Source: CAYSUS01 sp964434165
GTDB lineage: Bacteria; Planctomycetota; Planctomycetia; Pirellulales; Thermoguttaceae
Assembly (NCBI GenBank): GCA_964434165.1
Contig: CAYSUS010000006.1
Span: forward strand, 1-64,000
Length of the DNA stretch: 64,000 nucleotides
Direction of reading: 5' to 3'
Positions 51,325 to 60,830 of the stretch are shown here, piece after piece. How positions within the stretch are numbered: position 1 is the first letter of the stretch; the number at the start of each line of letters is the position of its first letter. A model generated the notes under the pieces. It was not told the DNA's origin and made no database searches. It saw only the letters and a list, made by a program, of their open reading frames with translations. The position numbers were made by a program, and so were the translations under genes.

Positions 51325-53037
51325 ATGTTTGCGCGCACTGTTCGGGGCCGCCGCGCCCTGCTCCTGGCCGTCACGCTCGTGGCGGCCACGGCCGGAGCCC
51401 TCAGCTTGCCGGCCCAGGAACCCGCTCCGCCGGCCCCCTCGGCCATGTCCGAGCCGATCGAATCGGTCATGCCCGAGATGCCGGTCTCCGGCGGCCCGGT
51501 CCACGAGGTGAAGAACACCAGCGAACGGATGCACCTGACCGTCAATCTCAGTCGCATCCTGAAGCTGGACAGGAAGATCCTCCAGGCCCAGGTCAACAAC
51601 CCCGACCTGCTCGACCTGACCCTGCTGGAGCCGAATCAGCTCCAGGTTTACGCGAAGAAGCCGGGCATCACCCAGATCAACATCTGGGACGAGAACAAGA
51701 AGATCTACGCGATCGACGTCGTCGTCTATGGCGACGCCGAGCGACTCACCCTGCTGCTCCGCACGCTGTTCCCCAAGGCCGCCATCCAGGTCGTGCCCGT
51801 GGCCACCGGGGCCGTGCTCTCCGGCTACGTGGACCAGCCGGAGCACGTGCGGTCGATCATCGAGATCGCCCAGGAGTTCTTCCCCAAGGTCATCTCCAAT
51901 ATCACCGTGGGCGGCGTCCAGCAGGTGCTGCTGCACGTGAAGGTGATGGAGGTCTCGCGCACGAAGATGCGCTCCCTGGGGTTCGACTGGGCCAAGGTCA
52001 CCGGCTCCAACCTGGTGATCTCCGGCGCCAGCAGCCTCCTGGCCGGGCTGTCCACGACCGGCGGCACCACCGCGCCGGTGACCACGGGCGAGCCTACCTT
52101 CCTGTTCCAGGTGGTCGAGGGCTCCAGCGCGTTTTTCGGCGTGCTCGAGGCCCTGCGCGAGGACAACCTGATGAAGGTCCTCGCCGAGCCCACTCTGGTG
52201 ACCGTCAGCGGACGCCCCGCGTTCTTCAACGTCGGCGGCGAGTTCCCGATCCTCGTCCCCGAGAGCCTGGGCACCGTGGCCATCGAGTACAAGAAGTTCG
52301 GGACGCAAGTCGATTTCGTCCCCATCGTGCTGGGCAACGGCAAGATCCGCCTGGAGGTCAAGCCCCGCGTGAGCGAGATCGACAACACGCGCAGCGTCAC
52401 GGTCCAGTCGATCAACGTGCCCGGCCTGCGCGTGCGCGAGGTGGACACGGGCGTGGAGATGACCGCCGGGCAGACGCTGGCGATCGCCGGGCTGGTGCAG
52501 AACCGCGTCGAATCGCGGCGCCGCGGCATCCCTTGGGTCATGGAGGTCCCCTACCTGGGTGCCATGTTCCGCAAGGTCGAGGAGGAGAACAACGAGATCG
52601 AGCTGTTGATCACCGTCACGCCGGAGCTGGTCGATGCCCTGGACGCCCACGAAGCGCCCCGCTGCGGGCCCGGCATGACGACGGACAGCCCCAACGACTG
52701 GCAGTTGTTCATGCGCGGCCACCACGAGGTGCCCAAGTGCTGCCCGGCCTGTGGCGGCCAGGGCTGCCCGCACTGCTCGGGCGCGGCCCCCTCGGCCCTC
52801 CACGGCCCCATGCAGCCGATTCCCCAGGGGGACCCGCCCCTGGCACCGCCACAAGCCCCGTCCCCGCCGGAGGCCGCCGCGGGGCGGAGTCCGCGGGGGC
52901 TTCCGCAACTGGCCGCCGCCGCGCCGGGCCGTCAGCTTCCTCAGAAGCCCTACGGCCGGCCCGCCTCCGCGCGGCCGGGCAAGCCGCCCGCCCTGCAAGG
53001 GTTCATCGGGCCGGTGGGCTACGATGCCGACCAGTAG
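51325..53037 (+). CDS. cpaC: Flp pilus outer-membrane secretin
   Basis: A 570-residue secretin. Signal peptide (1-30); pilus-assembly N-terminal domain (about 65-140) with LNLSRILKLD-like strands; BON-like module (about 145-190); secretin homology domain (about 200-445) with VLAEPTLVTVSGRPA, GGEFPI and VDFVPIVLGNGKI, closing at VTPELVDAL. It should form the outer-membrane ring of the Tad channel. The C-terminus is odd: a cluster CCPACGGQGCPHC (about residues 471-483), like a zinc knuckle, followed by a long Pro/Ala-rich tail. AAGGAAGCCC precedes the ATG. Confidence 0.92.
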   Translation: MFARTVRGRRALLLAVTLVAATAGALSLPAQEPAPPAPSAMSEPIESVMPEMPVSGGPVHEVKNTSERMHLTVNLSRILKLDRKILQAQVNNPDLLDLTLLEPNQLQVYAKKPGITQINIWDENKKIYAIDVVVYGDAERLTLLLRTLFPKAAIQVVPVATGAVLSGYVDQPEHVRSIIEIAQEFFPKVISNITVGGVQQVLLHVKVMEVSRTKMRSLGFDWAKVTGSNLVISGASSLLAGLSTTGGTTAPVTTGEPTFLFQVVEGSSAFFGVLEALREDNLMKVLAEPTLVTVSGRPAFFNVGGEFPILVPESLGTVAIEYKKFGTQVDFVPIVLGNGKIRLEVKPRVSEIDNTRSVTVQSINVPGLRVREVDTGVEMTAGQTLAIAGLVQNRVESRRRGIPWVMEVPYLGAMFRKVEEENNEIELLITVTPELVDALDAHEAPRCGPGMTTDSPNDWQLFMRGHHEVPKCCPACGGQGCPHCSGAAPSALHGPMQPIPQGDPPLAPPQAPSPPEAAAGRSPRGLPQLAAAAPGRQLPQKPYGRPASARPGKPPALQGFIGPVGYDADQ

Positions 53038-53161
53038 TCCGTGACCTAGAGTTGGGCACCGGAGCGGCGCGCCGGGTCCAACGCGCGCAATCGTTTCACG
53101 CTGGCCGGATCGCCGGGTCCGGCCCGCGTTCCCTCCGCGCGGCTACTTGATTTCGCCTGCC

Positions 53162-54364
53162 ATGAGCAACGTCCTCCGACTGGCCATCGTCGATCCCAAC
53201 GACTCGACGCGGGAAAGCCTGAAGTCGATGCTCTTGGGCATGGACATGATCTGGCTGGAGGCCGAATGCTCGCGTTACGAGTTCTTTGCCGACGTCGTCG
53301 CGCAGACCAGCCCGGACATCGGCCTGGTGGCCATCGACCGCGACCCGGCCAAGGCCCTGGAGCTGGTCGCGCACCTCACCGAGACCACGCCCGAATGCGC
53401 CGTGCTCGTGGTCAGCTCCTCCAGCGACGGCAACCTGATCCTTCAGGCGATGCGGGCCGGGGCGAAGGAGTTCCTCACCCAGCCCCTGCGCCTGGAGGAC
53501 CTGCTGGGGGCTTTGGGCCGCATCGGCGAGCGGCGGCTCGGCAAGGGCGAGCGCAAGCCGCGCGGCAGCCAGGTGCTGGCCGTGGCCGGCTCGATCGGCG
53601 GGGTGGGCACGACGAGCATTGCCGTGAACCTGGGCGTGGCCCTGGCCGCAGATGAGAAGAACTCGGTGGCCCTGGTGGATCTCGACCTGAGCCTGGGCGA
53701 CGCGGACGTGTACCTGGACACGATCCCCGACTACACGCTGGTGGACGTGGCCCAGAACGTGACCCGCCTGGATTTCGCCCTGCTGAAGCGATCGCTGACC
53801 AAGCACTCCTCGGGGCTGTTCCTCCTGCCGCGCCCGGTGCAACTGGAGGACGTGTCGCTGATCACGCCCGAGGACCTCCAGCGCGTGATCGGCCTGATGA
53901 AGGCCACGTTCACGCACCTGGTGCTCGATCTGTCGAAGGCCTACAGCGCGATCGACATCATGGCCCTGGAGATGGCCACCCACGTGCTGCTGATCACGCA
54001 GCTCGACCTGCCCTGCCTGCGCAACGTGGTCCGCCTGATGATGTCGTTCAAGGAGATGAACGGGCTGGCCGACCGGGTGAGCGTGATCGTCAACCGCGTG
54101 GGGCTGGAGGCCGGCCAGATCACGCTCAAGAAGGCCCAGGAGACCATCGGCAAGGACATCTTCTGGCAGCTCCCCAACGACTACCGGACGATGATCGCCG
54201 CGCGCAATAACGGCGTGCCGCTCGCGGAGCAGGCGCCGCGGGCGGGCATCACCCAGTCCATCACCGAGCTGGCCCAGGCCCTCAGCGGCGAGGGGGAAGG
54301 GGAGGAGGGCGAGTCGACCAAGAAGGGCTCGGGCCTGAGCCGCCTGCTGCCGTTCTGGAAGTGA
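53162..54364 (+). CDS. cpaE: TadZ/CpaE pilus-localising ATPase-like protein
   Basis: A 400-residue protein. A receiver-like domain (1-125) contains an Asp where phosphoacceptors sit but is degenerate. The ParA/MinD-like domain (about 135-385) has a deviant Walker A SIGGVGTTSIAVNLG. The signature lysines of KGGxGK are replaced (Ile at the first and Thr at the second), so ATP hydrolysis is doubtful, a known trait of TadZ-type proteins. TadZ places the pilus at the cell pole. A Glu/Lys-rich tail ends the protein. The ATG at 53162 is preferred to the TTG at 53147. It closes the plus-strand run of the first half of the locus. Confidence 0.9.
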   Translation: MSNVLRLAIVDPNDSTRESLKSMLLGMDMIWLEAECSRYEFFADVVAQTSPDIGLVAIDRDPAKALELVAHLTETTPECAVLVVSSSSDGNLILQAMRAGAKEFLTQPLRLEDLLGALGRIGERRLGKGERKPRGSQVLAVAGSIGGVGTTSIAVNLGVALAADEKNSVALVDLDLSLGDADVYLDTIPDYTLVDVAQNVTRLDFALLKRSLTKHSSGLFLLPRPVQLEDVSLITPEDLQRVIGLMKATFTHLVLDLSKAYSAIDIMALEMATHVLLITQLDLPCLRNVVRLMMSFKEMNGLADRVSVIVNRVGLEAGQITLKKAQETIGKDIFWQLPNDYRTMIAARNNGVPLAEQAPRAGITQSITELAQALSGEGEGEEGESTKKGSGLSRLLPFWK

Positions 54365-54442
54365 GGGGCGAGCCCCCGTCTCCTGTCCGGGCGGTGCCGG
54401 CCCGGTCTCGGCCCTTGCGCAGAGCCCGCCGCGACAACTTCC

Positions 54443-55978
54443 CTACGCCGCCGCGCAGCGGGCGAGGACCTCGACCGTCCGCGCGATCTGCGCTTCCGTG
54501 TGCTCGGCGGTGATGAAGAAGCGGATCCGCGCGGCGCTCTCGCGCACGGCCGGGTAGAGGATCGGCTGGGCGTGGATCCCCTCGCGTAACAGGGCCTGCG
54601 AGACCTCGATGCACCGCCGCGAGTCGCCGAGGATCACGGGAATCACCGGCGTGTCCCGGCTGGTGCCCGTGTTCAGCCCGTGCTCGCGGGCCAGGCGGAG
54701 GAACAGGGCGGCTTGCCGGTGCAGGCGCGCCACGCGCTGGGGCTCCCGCACGAGCACGCGCACGGCCGCGGCCGCCGCGGCCGCGTTGGCCGGCGAGCAG
54801 GCCGTGGCGAACACGAAGGCCGGGGTGGTGTATTTCAGGTACTCGATGAGCTTGCGCCGGCCGGCGAGATAGCCGCCGCCGCTGGCCAGGGCCTTGCTGA
54901 TCGTGCCCATCCACAGGTCGCCCTCGGCCGGATCGACCCCGAAATGCTCGCAGATCCCGCGCCCCGTCGCGCCCAGGACGCCGACAGAATGCGCCTCGTC
55001 CACATAGAGCAGGGCGCGGTGGCGGTTCTTGACCTCGACGAAGCGGGGGAGGTCGGGGTAGTCGCCGTCCATGCTGTACACGCCCTCGATGGCCACGACC
55101 ACGCGGCGGTACTGCCCGCGGACGTCGGCCAGCAGCCGATCCAGGGCATCCGCGTCGTTGTGCGCGAAGGACCGGCGTCCCGCTCGCGACAGCATGCTCC
55201 CCTGCACGATGCTGTTGTGGGCCAACTCGTCGTAGAGGATCAGGTCGTCGGCGCCGAACAGGTGCCCCAGGACCGAGGCGTTCGTGCCGTAGCCGCTGGG
55301 GAAGACCAGGGCGGCCTCGACCCCGAGGAACTCGGCGAGGGCCTCGTCGAGCCCGGCGAGGATCGTGTTATCGCCGCCCACCAGGCGGCTGGCCGAGGCG
55401 CTGGTCCCGAACCGGTCGATCGCCTCCTTGGCCGCCGCGGCCACCTCGGGATGCCCGGCCAGGCCGAGGTAGTCGAAGCTGGTGTAATTGATCGCGTCGC
55501 GCCCGGCGATCGTGGCGATCGGCGCCTTGACCCGCTCGCTGCGACGGAAGAACGGGTTCTCCAGCCCCAGCGCGGCGCCCAGCGCGAGCCGGTCGTGAAA
55601 GGCGACACACTCGGCGAACAGGGCCACGTCGTAGTGCTCGGCCGGCACCGGGGCGGCGGGCGGCGGGTCCACCGCGGCCGGCGCGGCGGCGGCGCGGGGG
55701 GCGGTGTCGGGCTTTCCCCCGGTTTGGATGTAACGCACCAGGTCGCCGCACGTCTCCATGTCGTACAGCCAGTCCTCCCGAATCCGCAGTCCGAACGCCT
55801 CTTCCACGCGATTGACCGCCTCCATGACGGCCACGGAGTCCAGGCCCAGCTCGAAGAGCGAGGCGTCGAGCGACAACCGCCCCGCGGCGCTCTTCGGCAG
55901 CACGTCGCGAACGTGATGAAGGACGGCCTGGGCAACCGCCTCGGGGGACTCGGTGTCGGCGTTCAAGCCGGCGGCCAT
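54443..55978 (-). CDS. acyl carrier protein fused to an alpha-oxoamine synthase
   Basis: A 511-residue fusion. Residues 1-95 are a carrier domain with phosphopantetheine Ser48 in FELGLDSVAVME. A Pro/Ala linker (about 95-120) follows. Residues about 120-511 are a PLP enzyme of the AONS/KBL/SPT group: YTSFDYLGLAGHPEV, FPSGYGTNASVLG, VDEAHSVGVLGATG and Schiff-base Lys362 in TISKALASGGG. These enzymes condense an amino acid with an acyl thioester; here the acyl group would come from its own carrier. Products could be sphingoid-base-like lipids or alpha-aminoketone signals. AAAGGAG precedes the ATG. It lies opposite in strand between cpaE and cpaF, so it is not part of their transcript. Confidence 0.9.
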   Translation of the reverse strand: MAAGLNADTESPEAVAQAVLHHVRDVLPKSAAGRLSLDASLFELGLDSVAVMEAVNRVEEAFGLRIREDWLYDMETCGDLVRYIQTGGKPDTAPRAAAAPAAVDPPPAAPVPAEHYDVALFAECVAFHDRLALGAALGLENPFFRRSERVKAPIATIAGRDAINYTSFDYLGLAGHPEVAAAAKEAIDRFGTSASASRLVGGDNTILAGLDEALAEFLGVEAALVFPSGYGTNASVLGHLFGADDLILYDELAHNSIVQGSMLSRAGRRSFAHNDADALDRLLADVRGQYRRVVVAIEGVYSMDGDYPDLPRFVEVKNRHRALLYVDEAHSVGVLGATGRGICEHFGVDPAEGDLWMGTISKALASGGGYLAGRRKLIEYLKYTTPAFVFATACSPANAAAAAAAVRVLVREPQRVARLHRQAALFLRLAREHGLNTGTSRDTPVIPVILGDSRRCIEVSQALLREGIHAQPILYPAVRESAARIRFFITAEHTEAQIARTVEVLARCAAA

Positions 55979-56560
55979 TCGAAGCTCCTTTCGCACGCTA
56001 ACCCGAGCTCGTACGTGCTGCCGGCACTGGGTTTCGACTGCCAGTGAGTCACTGCCAGGCGTCCGAGCCAATGGGAGGTCTGGGGGGTCTGGGAAGGAAG
56101 GGTTTGTCTCGATGCCCTCCCTCACGGGCTTCTGCCCCCCGATCGAGCGAGAAGGCGTCGTTCCGCAACAAGGCCGCCCGCGTCGGAATGTCGTGAGGCG
56201 AGGATTTCATAGTAACCGACGGCTAATAAAAAGCAAACTCCCGTCGCTTTGATTCGTCCAGCCCGCCGGTCGGGCAAGAGGTTTTGTCCTTCAGAGCCCG
56301 CCCTTACCTCGGGAGGGTGGCGTGTCGCCGACGGCGCGCGGGCGCGGCCGTGGCGCCGCGTGGACGTTGCCACCGCTACAGCCGGGCCGGGCCGGTGGGG
56401 CGACAAGTGGCGAGGGGGCGCCAGGGGCCATGTTCCCGTGAGCTAAGCTTTGGTTGACACGCGGGGCGTCGAGCGAGGCACGTCCACGACGTCTTCGGGG
56501 CCGAGGATCCGACCGCCTGCGCCCGCCCGCCGACCGAGGAAGGGAGCACCCGGGGTTTTC
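55979..56560. other. 582-base divergent region between the oxoamine synthase and cpaF
   Basis: It holds a possible minus-strand promoter (56209-56236) and an AT-rich patch around 56200-56240. The plus-strand frame of cpaF is open back to 56450 but its composition looks like shadow. I see no further gene and no clear plus promoter. Confidence 0.45.
56209..56236 (-). promoter_or_regulatory. possible promoter of the oxoamine synthase gene
   Basis: On the minus strand TTGCTT (56236-56231) and TACTAT (56214-56209) are spaced by 16 bases, in an AT-rich patch 230 bases upstream of the ATG at 55978. Match quality is moderate. Confidence 0.35.
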
Positions 56561-57883
56561 ATGATGAAACCTCTCACTACGACCTATCGCGCTGCGGACT
56601 CCAAGGAAGGCGATTTCGAGGAGCTCAAGCAGCGTATTCACAGCAAGCTCGTCGACAAGCTCGACCTGTCGCGGATCGGGGAGCTGGAAGGGGACGTCCT
56701 CCGCCGCGAGATACGGCTGGTGGTCGAGCACCTGTGCGACACGGAAGGGACGCTGCTGAACCGCACGGAGCGGGACCGGCTCGTCGATGAGGTGCTCGAC
56801 GAGACGTTCGGGCTGGGCCCGCTGGAGATGCTGCTGAAGGACCCCACGATCAGCGACATCCTCATCAACGGTCCGAAGAACATCTTCGTCGAGCGCCGCG
56901 GCAAGATGGAGCGGACCACGGTCACGTTCCGCGACAACAACCACCTGATGCAGATCATCGATCGCATCATCTCCAAGGTGGGTCGCCGCGTGGACGAGAC
57001 CTGCCCGATGGTCGATGCCCGCATGATCGACGGCTCGCGTTTCAACGCCATCATTCCGCCGCTGGCGCTGGACGGGGCCGCGGTTTCCATCCGCCGCTTC
57101 GGCTCCAACCCGCTGAAGCTGGAGGACCTGCTGAACTTCAAGGCGTTCACGCCCGAGATGGTGATGCTCCTGGAGGGGGCGATCAAGGCGAGGCTGAACA
57201 TCATCATCTCGGGCGGCACGGGCTCGGGCAAGACGACGCTTCTGAACACGCTCTCGAGCTTCATTCAGAACGACCAGCGGATCGTGACCATCGAGGATGC
57301 GGCCGAGCTTCAGCTTCAGCAGGACCACGTAGTTCGTCTGGAGACGCGGCCGGCCAATATCGAAGGCAAGGGGGCGATCACGGCCACCGACCTGGTGCGC
57401 AACGCCCTGCGCATGCGTCCCGAGCGGATCATCATCGGCGAGTGCCGCGGGCCAGAGACGCTCGACATGCTCCAGGCGATGAACACGGGCCACGAGGGCT
57501 CGATGACCACGCTCCACGCCAACGCGCCCCGCGACGCCGTCGCGCGACTGGAGACGATGATCATGATGGCCGGCTTCGAGCTGCCGCTGAAGGCCATGCG
57601 GACGCAGATCGCCAGCGCGGTGGACCTGATCGTGCAGGCGAACCGGCTCCAGGGAGGCCCGCGCAAGATCACCCACATCACCGAAGTGGTGGGGATGGAG
57701 CAGGACACGGTGGTCATGCAGGACATCTACTTGTTCCAACAGCAGGGGATCGACGAGAGCGGCCGGGCATACGGGAACTTCGTGTCCACCGGCATCCGGC
57801 CCACGTTCATGCCCCGCCTGGAGGCGGCCGGCGTGCGCCTGCCCGCCAGCGCCTTCCGTCAGCGCGTGATGCTGGAGGACTAG
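56561..57883 (+). CDS. cpaF: Tad secretion ATPase CpaF/TadA
   Basis: A 440-residue GspE/PilT-superfamily ATPase that powers Flp pilus assembly in the cytoplasm. N-terminal all-helical region (1-115); GPLEMLLKDPTISDILING linker; P-loop GGTGSGKTT with Lys224; Asp box TIEDAAELQL; Walker B RIIIGECRGPE; His box HEGSMTTLHAN. The size and motif order are those of TadA/CpaF. The start is ATG 56561 (an ATG directly follows); a weak AGGAAGGGAG lies upstream. It opens the second Tad operon with tadB and tadC. Confidence 0.94.
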   Translation: MMKPLTTTYRAADSKEGDFEELKQRIHSKLVDKLDLSRIGELEGDVLRREIRLVVEHLCDTEGTLLNRTERDRLVDEVLDETFGLGPLEMLLKDPTISDILINGPKNIFVERRGKMERTTVTFRDNNHLMQIIDRIISKVGRRVDETCPMVDARMIDGSRFNAIIPPLALDGAAVSIRRFGSNPLKLEDLLNFKAFTPEMVMLLEGAIKARLNIIISGGTGSGKTTLLNTLSSFIQNDQRIVTIEDAAELQLQQDHVVRLETRPANIEGKGAITATDLVRNALRMRPERIIIGECRGPETLDMLQAMNTGHEGSMTTLHANAPRDAVARLETMIMMAGFELPLKAMRTQIASAVDLIVQANRLQGGPRKITHITEVVGMEQDTVVMQDIYLFQQQGIDESGRAYGNFVSTGIRPTFMPRLEAAGVRLPASAFRQRVMLED

Positions 57884-57982
57884 CGGCGGGCCGGGGCCGC
57901 GCGCCGCCGCTCTGCGGCCCCCGGAGCGAAGCGCCCAGGGACGGATCAAGAACAACCCGGGAACCCCGAATCGACTTGCCCC

Positions 57983-58951
57983 ATGTCACCTCTCCTCGTC
58001 GCCATTGCCGCGTTCGTCGGCGTGGCCGCCCTGGTGGGCGGCCTGGCCATCGCCTTCCGCGACGGCTCGTCCAGTCGCATGGAAGACCGGCTGCACATGC
58101 TCACCGGCTCGGCGGGACCGGGGTCGAAGGACGCGCTGGAGAAGCAGCGAAGCGTCCTTTCCCAGCCGCTGGACGACCGGCCGGGGATGTTCGACGGTCT
58201 GGTCGGCCGCTTCACCAATCCGTCGCTGCTGTTCGAGCAGGCTGACGTCTCAATGACGGTCACCCGCCTGGCCGCGGTCTCCGCCGCGTTCGCCGCCGGC
58301 GGGGCGACGATCGGAATGGTGGCCAGGATGCACTACGGGCTGCTGCCGGTGATGGCCCTGTTCATGGGCTGCCTGCCCACGCTGTGGGTCCTGTGGCGGC
58401 GCAAGAAGCGGCTGAAGCAGTTCGGCACGCAGCTCCCCGACGCCATGGACATGCTCGCCCGCGCACTCCGCTCGGGGCAGAGCCTGGCGGCCGGGTTCAA
58501 CATGATCTCGGGCGAAGTGGCGCCGCCGCTGGGCAAGGAATTCGGACGCGTGTTCGAGGAGCAGAACCTGGGCATCTCCATGGAGGAGTCGCTCCGCGAC
58601 CTGGCCGAGCGGGTCCCCAATCTGGACGTGAAGTTCTTCGTCACCGCCGTGGTGCTCCAGCGGCAGACGGGCGGCGACCTGGCCGAGATCCTCGACAAGA
58701 TCGGGCGGCTCGTGCGCGAGCGGTTCCAGATCTGGGGACAGATCCAGGCCCTCACCGGCGAAGGCCGGCTGTCGGGTATCGTGCTCCTCGCCCTGCCCGT
58801 CCTCCTGTTCATCGCCGTCTACTACCTCAATCCCGAGTACGTGATGGTTCTGTTCACCGAACCGATGGGCAAGAAGATGCTCGCCGGGGCGATCGCGATG
58901 CAGGTCGCCGGCGCCCTGGTGATCCGAAAAATCATCAACATCAAGGTCTAA
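57983..58951 (+). CDS. tadB: Tad inner-membrane platform protein TadB
   Basis: A 322-residue membrane protein. One N-terminal transmembrane segment, a linker, two central segments (about 90-130), a cytoplasmic T2SSF domain (about 150-275) with LPDAMDMLARALRSGQSLAAGFNMI and QRQTGGDLAEILD (the platform motif), then C-terminal segments. It forms the inner-membrane platform with TadC and links to CpaF. It starts 99 bases after cpaF. Confidence 0.93.
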   Translation: MSPLLVAIAAFVGVAALVGGLAIAFRDGSSSRMEDRLHMLTGSAGPGSKDALEKQRSVLSQPLDDRPGMFDGLVGRFTNPSLLFEQADVSMTVTRLAAVSAAFAAGGATIGMVARMHYGLLPVMALFMGCLPTLWVLWRRKKRLKQFGTQLPDAMDMLARALRSGQSLAAGFNMISGEVAPPLGKEFGRVFEEQNLGISMEESLRDLAERVPNLDVKFFVTAVVLQRQTGGDLAEILDKIGRLVRERFQIWGQIQALTGEGRLSGIVLLALPVLLFIAVYYLNPEYVMVLFTEPMGKKMLAGAIAMQVAGALVIRKIINIKV

Positions 58952-58957
58952 CGCGCC

Positions 58958-59923
58958 GTGTTTGCCGCCACCGAACTGTTCGACTTCGCGGACTTCGTCC
59001 CCTTCGCCATCTTCGGGCTGTTCGCGGCCCTGGCATGGTGGGGCCTGGAGCTGATCGCGACGGGCAAGCCCCGCACCCTGGAGCGGCTGGACGAGCTGAA
59101 GAACCCGCGCGGCCGCAAGGGGGACCCCGCGGTCAGGAAGCCGGACTCGATGACCAAGGTCCTCGAGAAGGCCTCCCCGCTGGCCAAGGCCCTCGAGCCG
59201 AAGACCGACCTGGAGAAGAGCAAGCTCAAGAGCAAGCTCTCCTACGCCGGCTTCCGCGGGGAGATGGTCACCAAGACGTTTCTCGCGCTGAAGTTCGCGG
59301 GGCTCCTCAGCGGCCTGTTCATCGGCGGCGGCTCGATCCTCGCCGTGTATGGCGTCTCGCAGAAGACGCTCTTCATGGCCGTGGGGGTGACCGCCCTGAT
59401 GTTCTACCTGCCCGACGTGGTCGTGTGGTTTCTCGCGCGGTCGCGCAAGGAGCAGGTCTTCCTCGGGCTGCCGGACGCTCTCGACCTGATGGTGGTCTGC
59501 GTGGAGGCCGGCCTGGCGCTCGATCAGGCGATGCGCAAGGTCTCCGAGGAGCTCCGGTCGGCCTACCCGGTCATCGCCGACGAATTCGCCCTGTCGAACT
59601 TCCAGCTCCAAATGGGACGGCCGCGCCATGAAGTGCTCCATGAGCTGGGGGCCCGGACCGGGGTGGCCGACCTCCGCGGGCTGGCCGGCGTGCTCATCCA
59701 GGCCGACAAGTTCGGCTCGAGCATCGCCCACGCCCTGCGCGTGCAGAGCGACTCGATGCGGACCCGGCGTCGCCAAATGGCCGAGGAGAAGGCCGCAAAG
59801 ACCGCGGTCAAGCTCATCTTCCCGCTGGTGATCTTCATCTTCCCGGGCATCTTCGTGGTTCTCGTCGGCCCGGCGGCGATCACCATGGTTCGCGACATGT
59901 TCCCCATGATGAGCGGACAGTAG
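58958..59923 (+). CDS. tadC: Tad inner-membrane platform protein TadC
   Basis: A 321-residue membrane protein paralogous to TadB, with one T2SSF domain (about 165-300; LPDALDLMVVCVEAGLALDQAM and IQADKFGSSIAHALR). A charged linker (about 40-100) follows the first segment, and transmembrane segments end the protein. It starts with GTG at 58958, 6 bases after tadB, so they are co-translated. Confidence 0.92.
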   Translation: MFAATELFDFADFVPFAIFGLFAALAWWGLELIATGKPRTLERLDELKNPRGRKGDPAVRKPDSMTKVLEKASPLAKALEPKTDLEKSKLKSKLSYAGFRGEMVTKTFLALKFAGLLSGLFIGGGSILAVYGVSQKTLFMAVGVTALMFYLPDVVVWFLARSRKEQVFLGLPDALDLMVVCVEAGLALDQAMRKVSEELRSAYPVIADEFALSNFQLQMGRPRHEVLHELGARTGVADLRGLAGVLIQADKFGSSIAHALRVQSDSMRTRRRQMAEEKAAKTAVKLIFPLVIFIFPGIFVVLVGPAAITMVRDMFPMMSGQ

Positions 59924-60194
59924 GCGGGCCGCGTCGAAACCCGCGGAAGCAGGACGGCACATCCCCCTCTGAGAGGGGCTGTTGCGCCCGCGCCTTCCGC
60001 GCCAAGGGGTGCGCGCGACCCTCGCACGGGATTCTGGCCGGCCGCCGAGGCAAACACGCCGCAGGCGCACCCGATGGCCGTCCGATATAGAGGTAGGGCT
60101 GCCCCTGCCTCGATCCCGTCGCACGAGGCGGCAGCTTCCCGCGTTCTGCGACCCCAACGCTACCCCAGTCGCCTGGATCAAGGGGGATTGTGTC

Positions 60195-60830
60195 ATGTCC
60201 GTTCGCGCCGCCGCACTCGTTTCCATCGGGATACTCGCCCTGACGCTCGCCCGGCAGGCGACCGGCCAGGTCGAAGACCAGGCCTATTCTCCGCACGCGG
60301 CGCCCCCGTTGCATCAGGTCGCGCCGGCGCAGCCGATGCCCGTGCACAACGGGCCGATCGCCCGGTTCGTACATAGCGTCGTGCGGGACTGGAAGCGGAA
60401 CAACTGCTGGCCCGAGCCGTTCGTCTGCCCCGACCGGCAGTTCGCGCGCCAGCCCTTCGTCACCATGGTCCATAACGGCTGGCGCCGGCAGAACCTGCTG
60501 AGCACGTATCACTTCAAGGGGGAGACGGGCGAGTTGAACCCGGCAGGCGAGGAGAAGCTCCGTTGGATCCTTCTCCAGGCCCCCGAGCACCACCGCACCG
60601 TGTACGTGGGGCGCGGGCGCTCCGTGGAGGAAACCGCCACGCGCGTGGCCTCGGTGCAGCGGTCCGCCTCGCAGATCGTGCCCGAGGGGCCGGCGGCAGC
60701 GATCGTGGAGACCAACCTCGAGCCCGGCGGCTGGCCCGCCGAACGCGTCGAGGCGATCGGGCGGAGCTTCGAGGAGTCGGCCCCGCCGCCGCGCCTTCCT
60801 GAGTGTTCGGGCGGGACGGAAACGGATTAG
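60195..60830 (+). CDS. exported protein of unknown function linked to the Tad locus
   Basis: A 211-residue protein with a signal peptide (1-24, cleaved near ATGQ). The mature part has NCWPEPFVCPDRQFARQPFV with two Cys, then VHNGWRRQNLLSTYHFKGET and LNPAGEEKLRWIL. An alternating pattern like VYVGRGRSVEETATRVASVQ follows, reminiscent of an OmpA-like or peptidoglycan-contact domain, but I cannot confirm that. It follows tadC by 271 bases on the same strand and precedes a TPR protein, so it may belong to the pilus system. Confidence 0.7.
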   Translation: MSVRAAALVSIGILALTLARQATGQVEDQAYSPHAAPPLHQVAPAQPMPVHNGPIARFVHSVVRDWKRNNCWPEPFVCPDRQFARQPFVTMVHNGWRRQNLLSTYHFKGETGELNPAGEEKLRWILLQAPEHHRTVYVGRGRSVEETATRVASVQRSASQIVPEGPAAAIVETNLEPGGWPAERVEAIGRSFEESAPPPRLPECSGGTETD

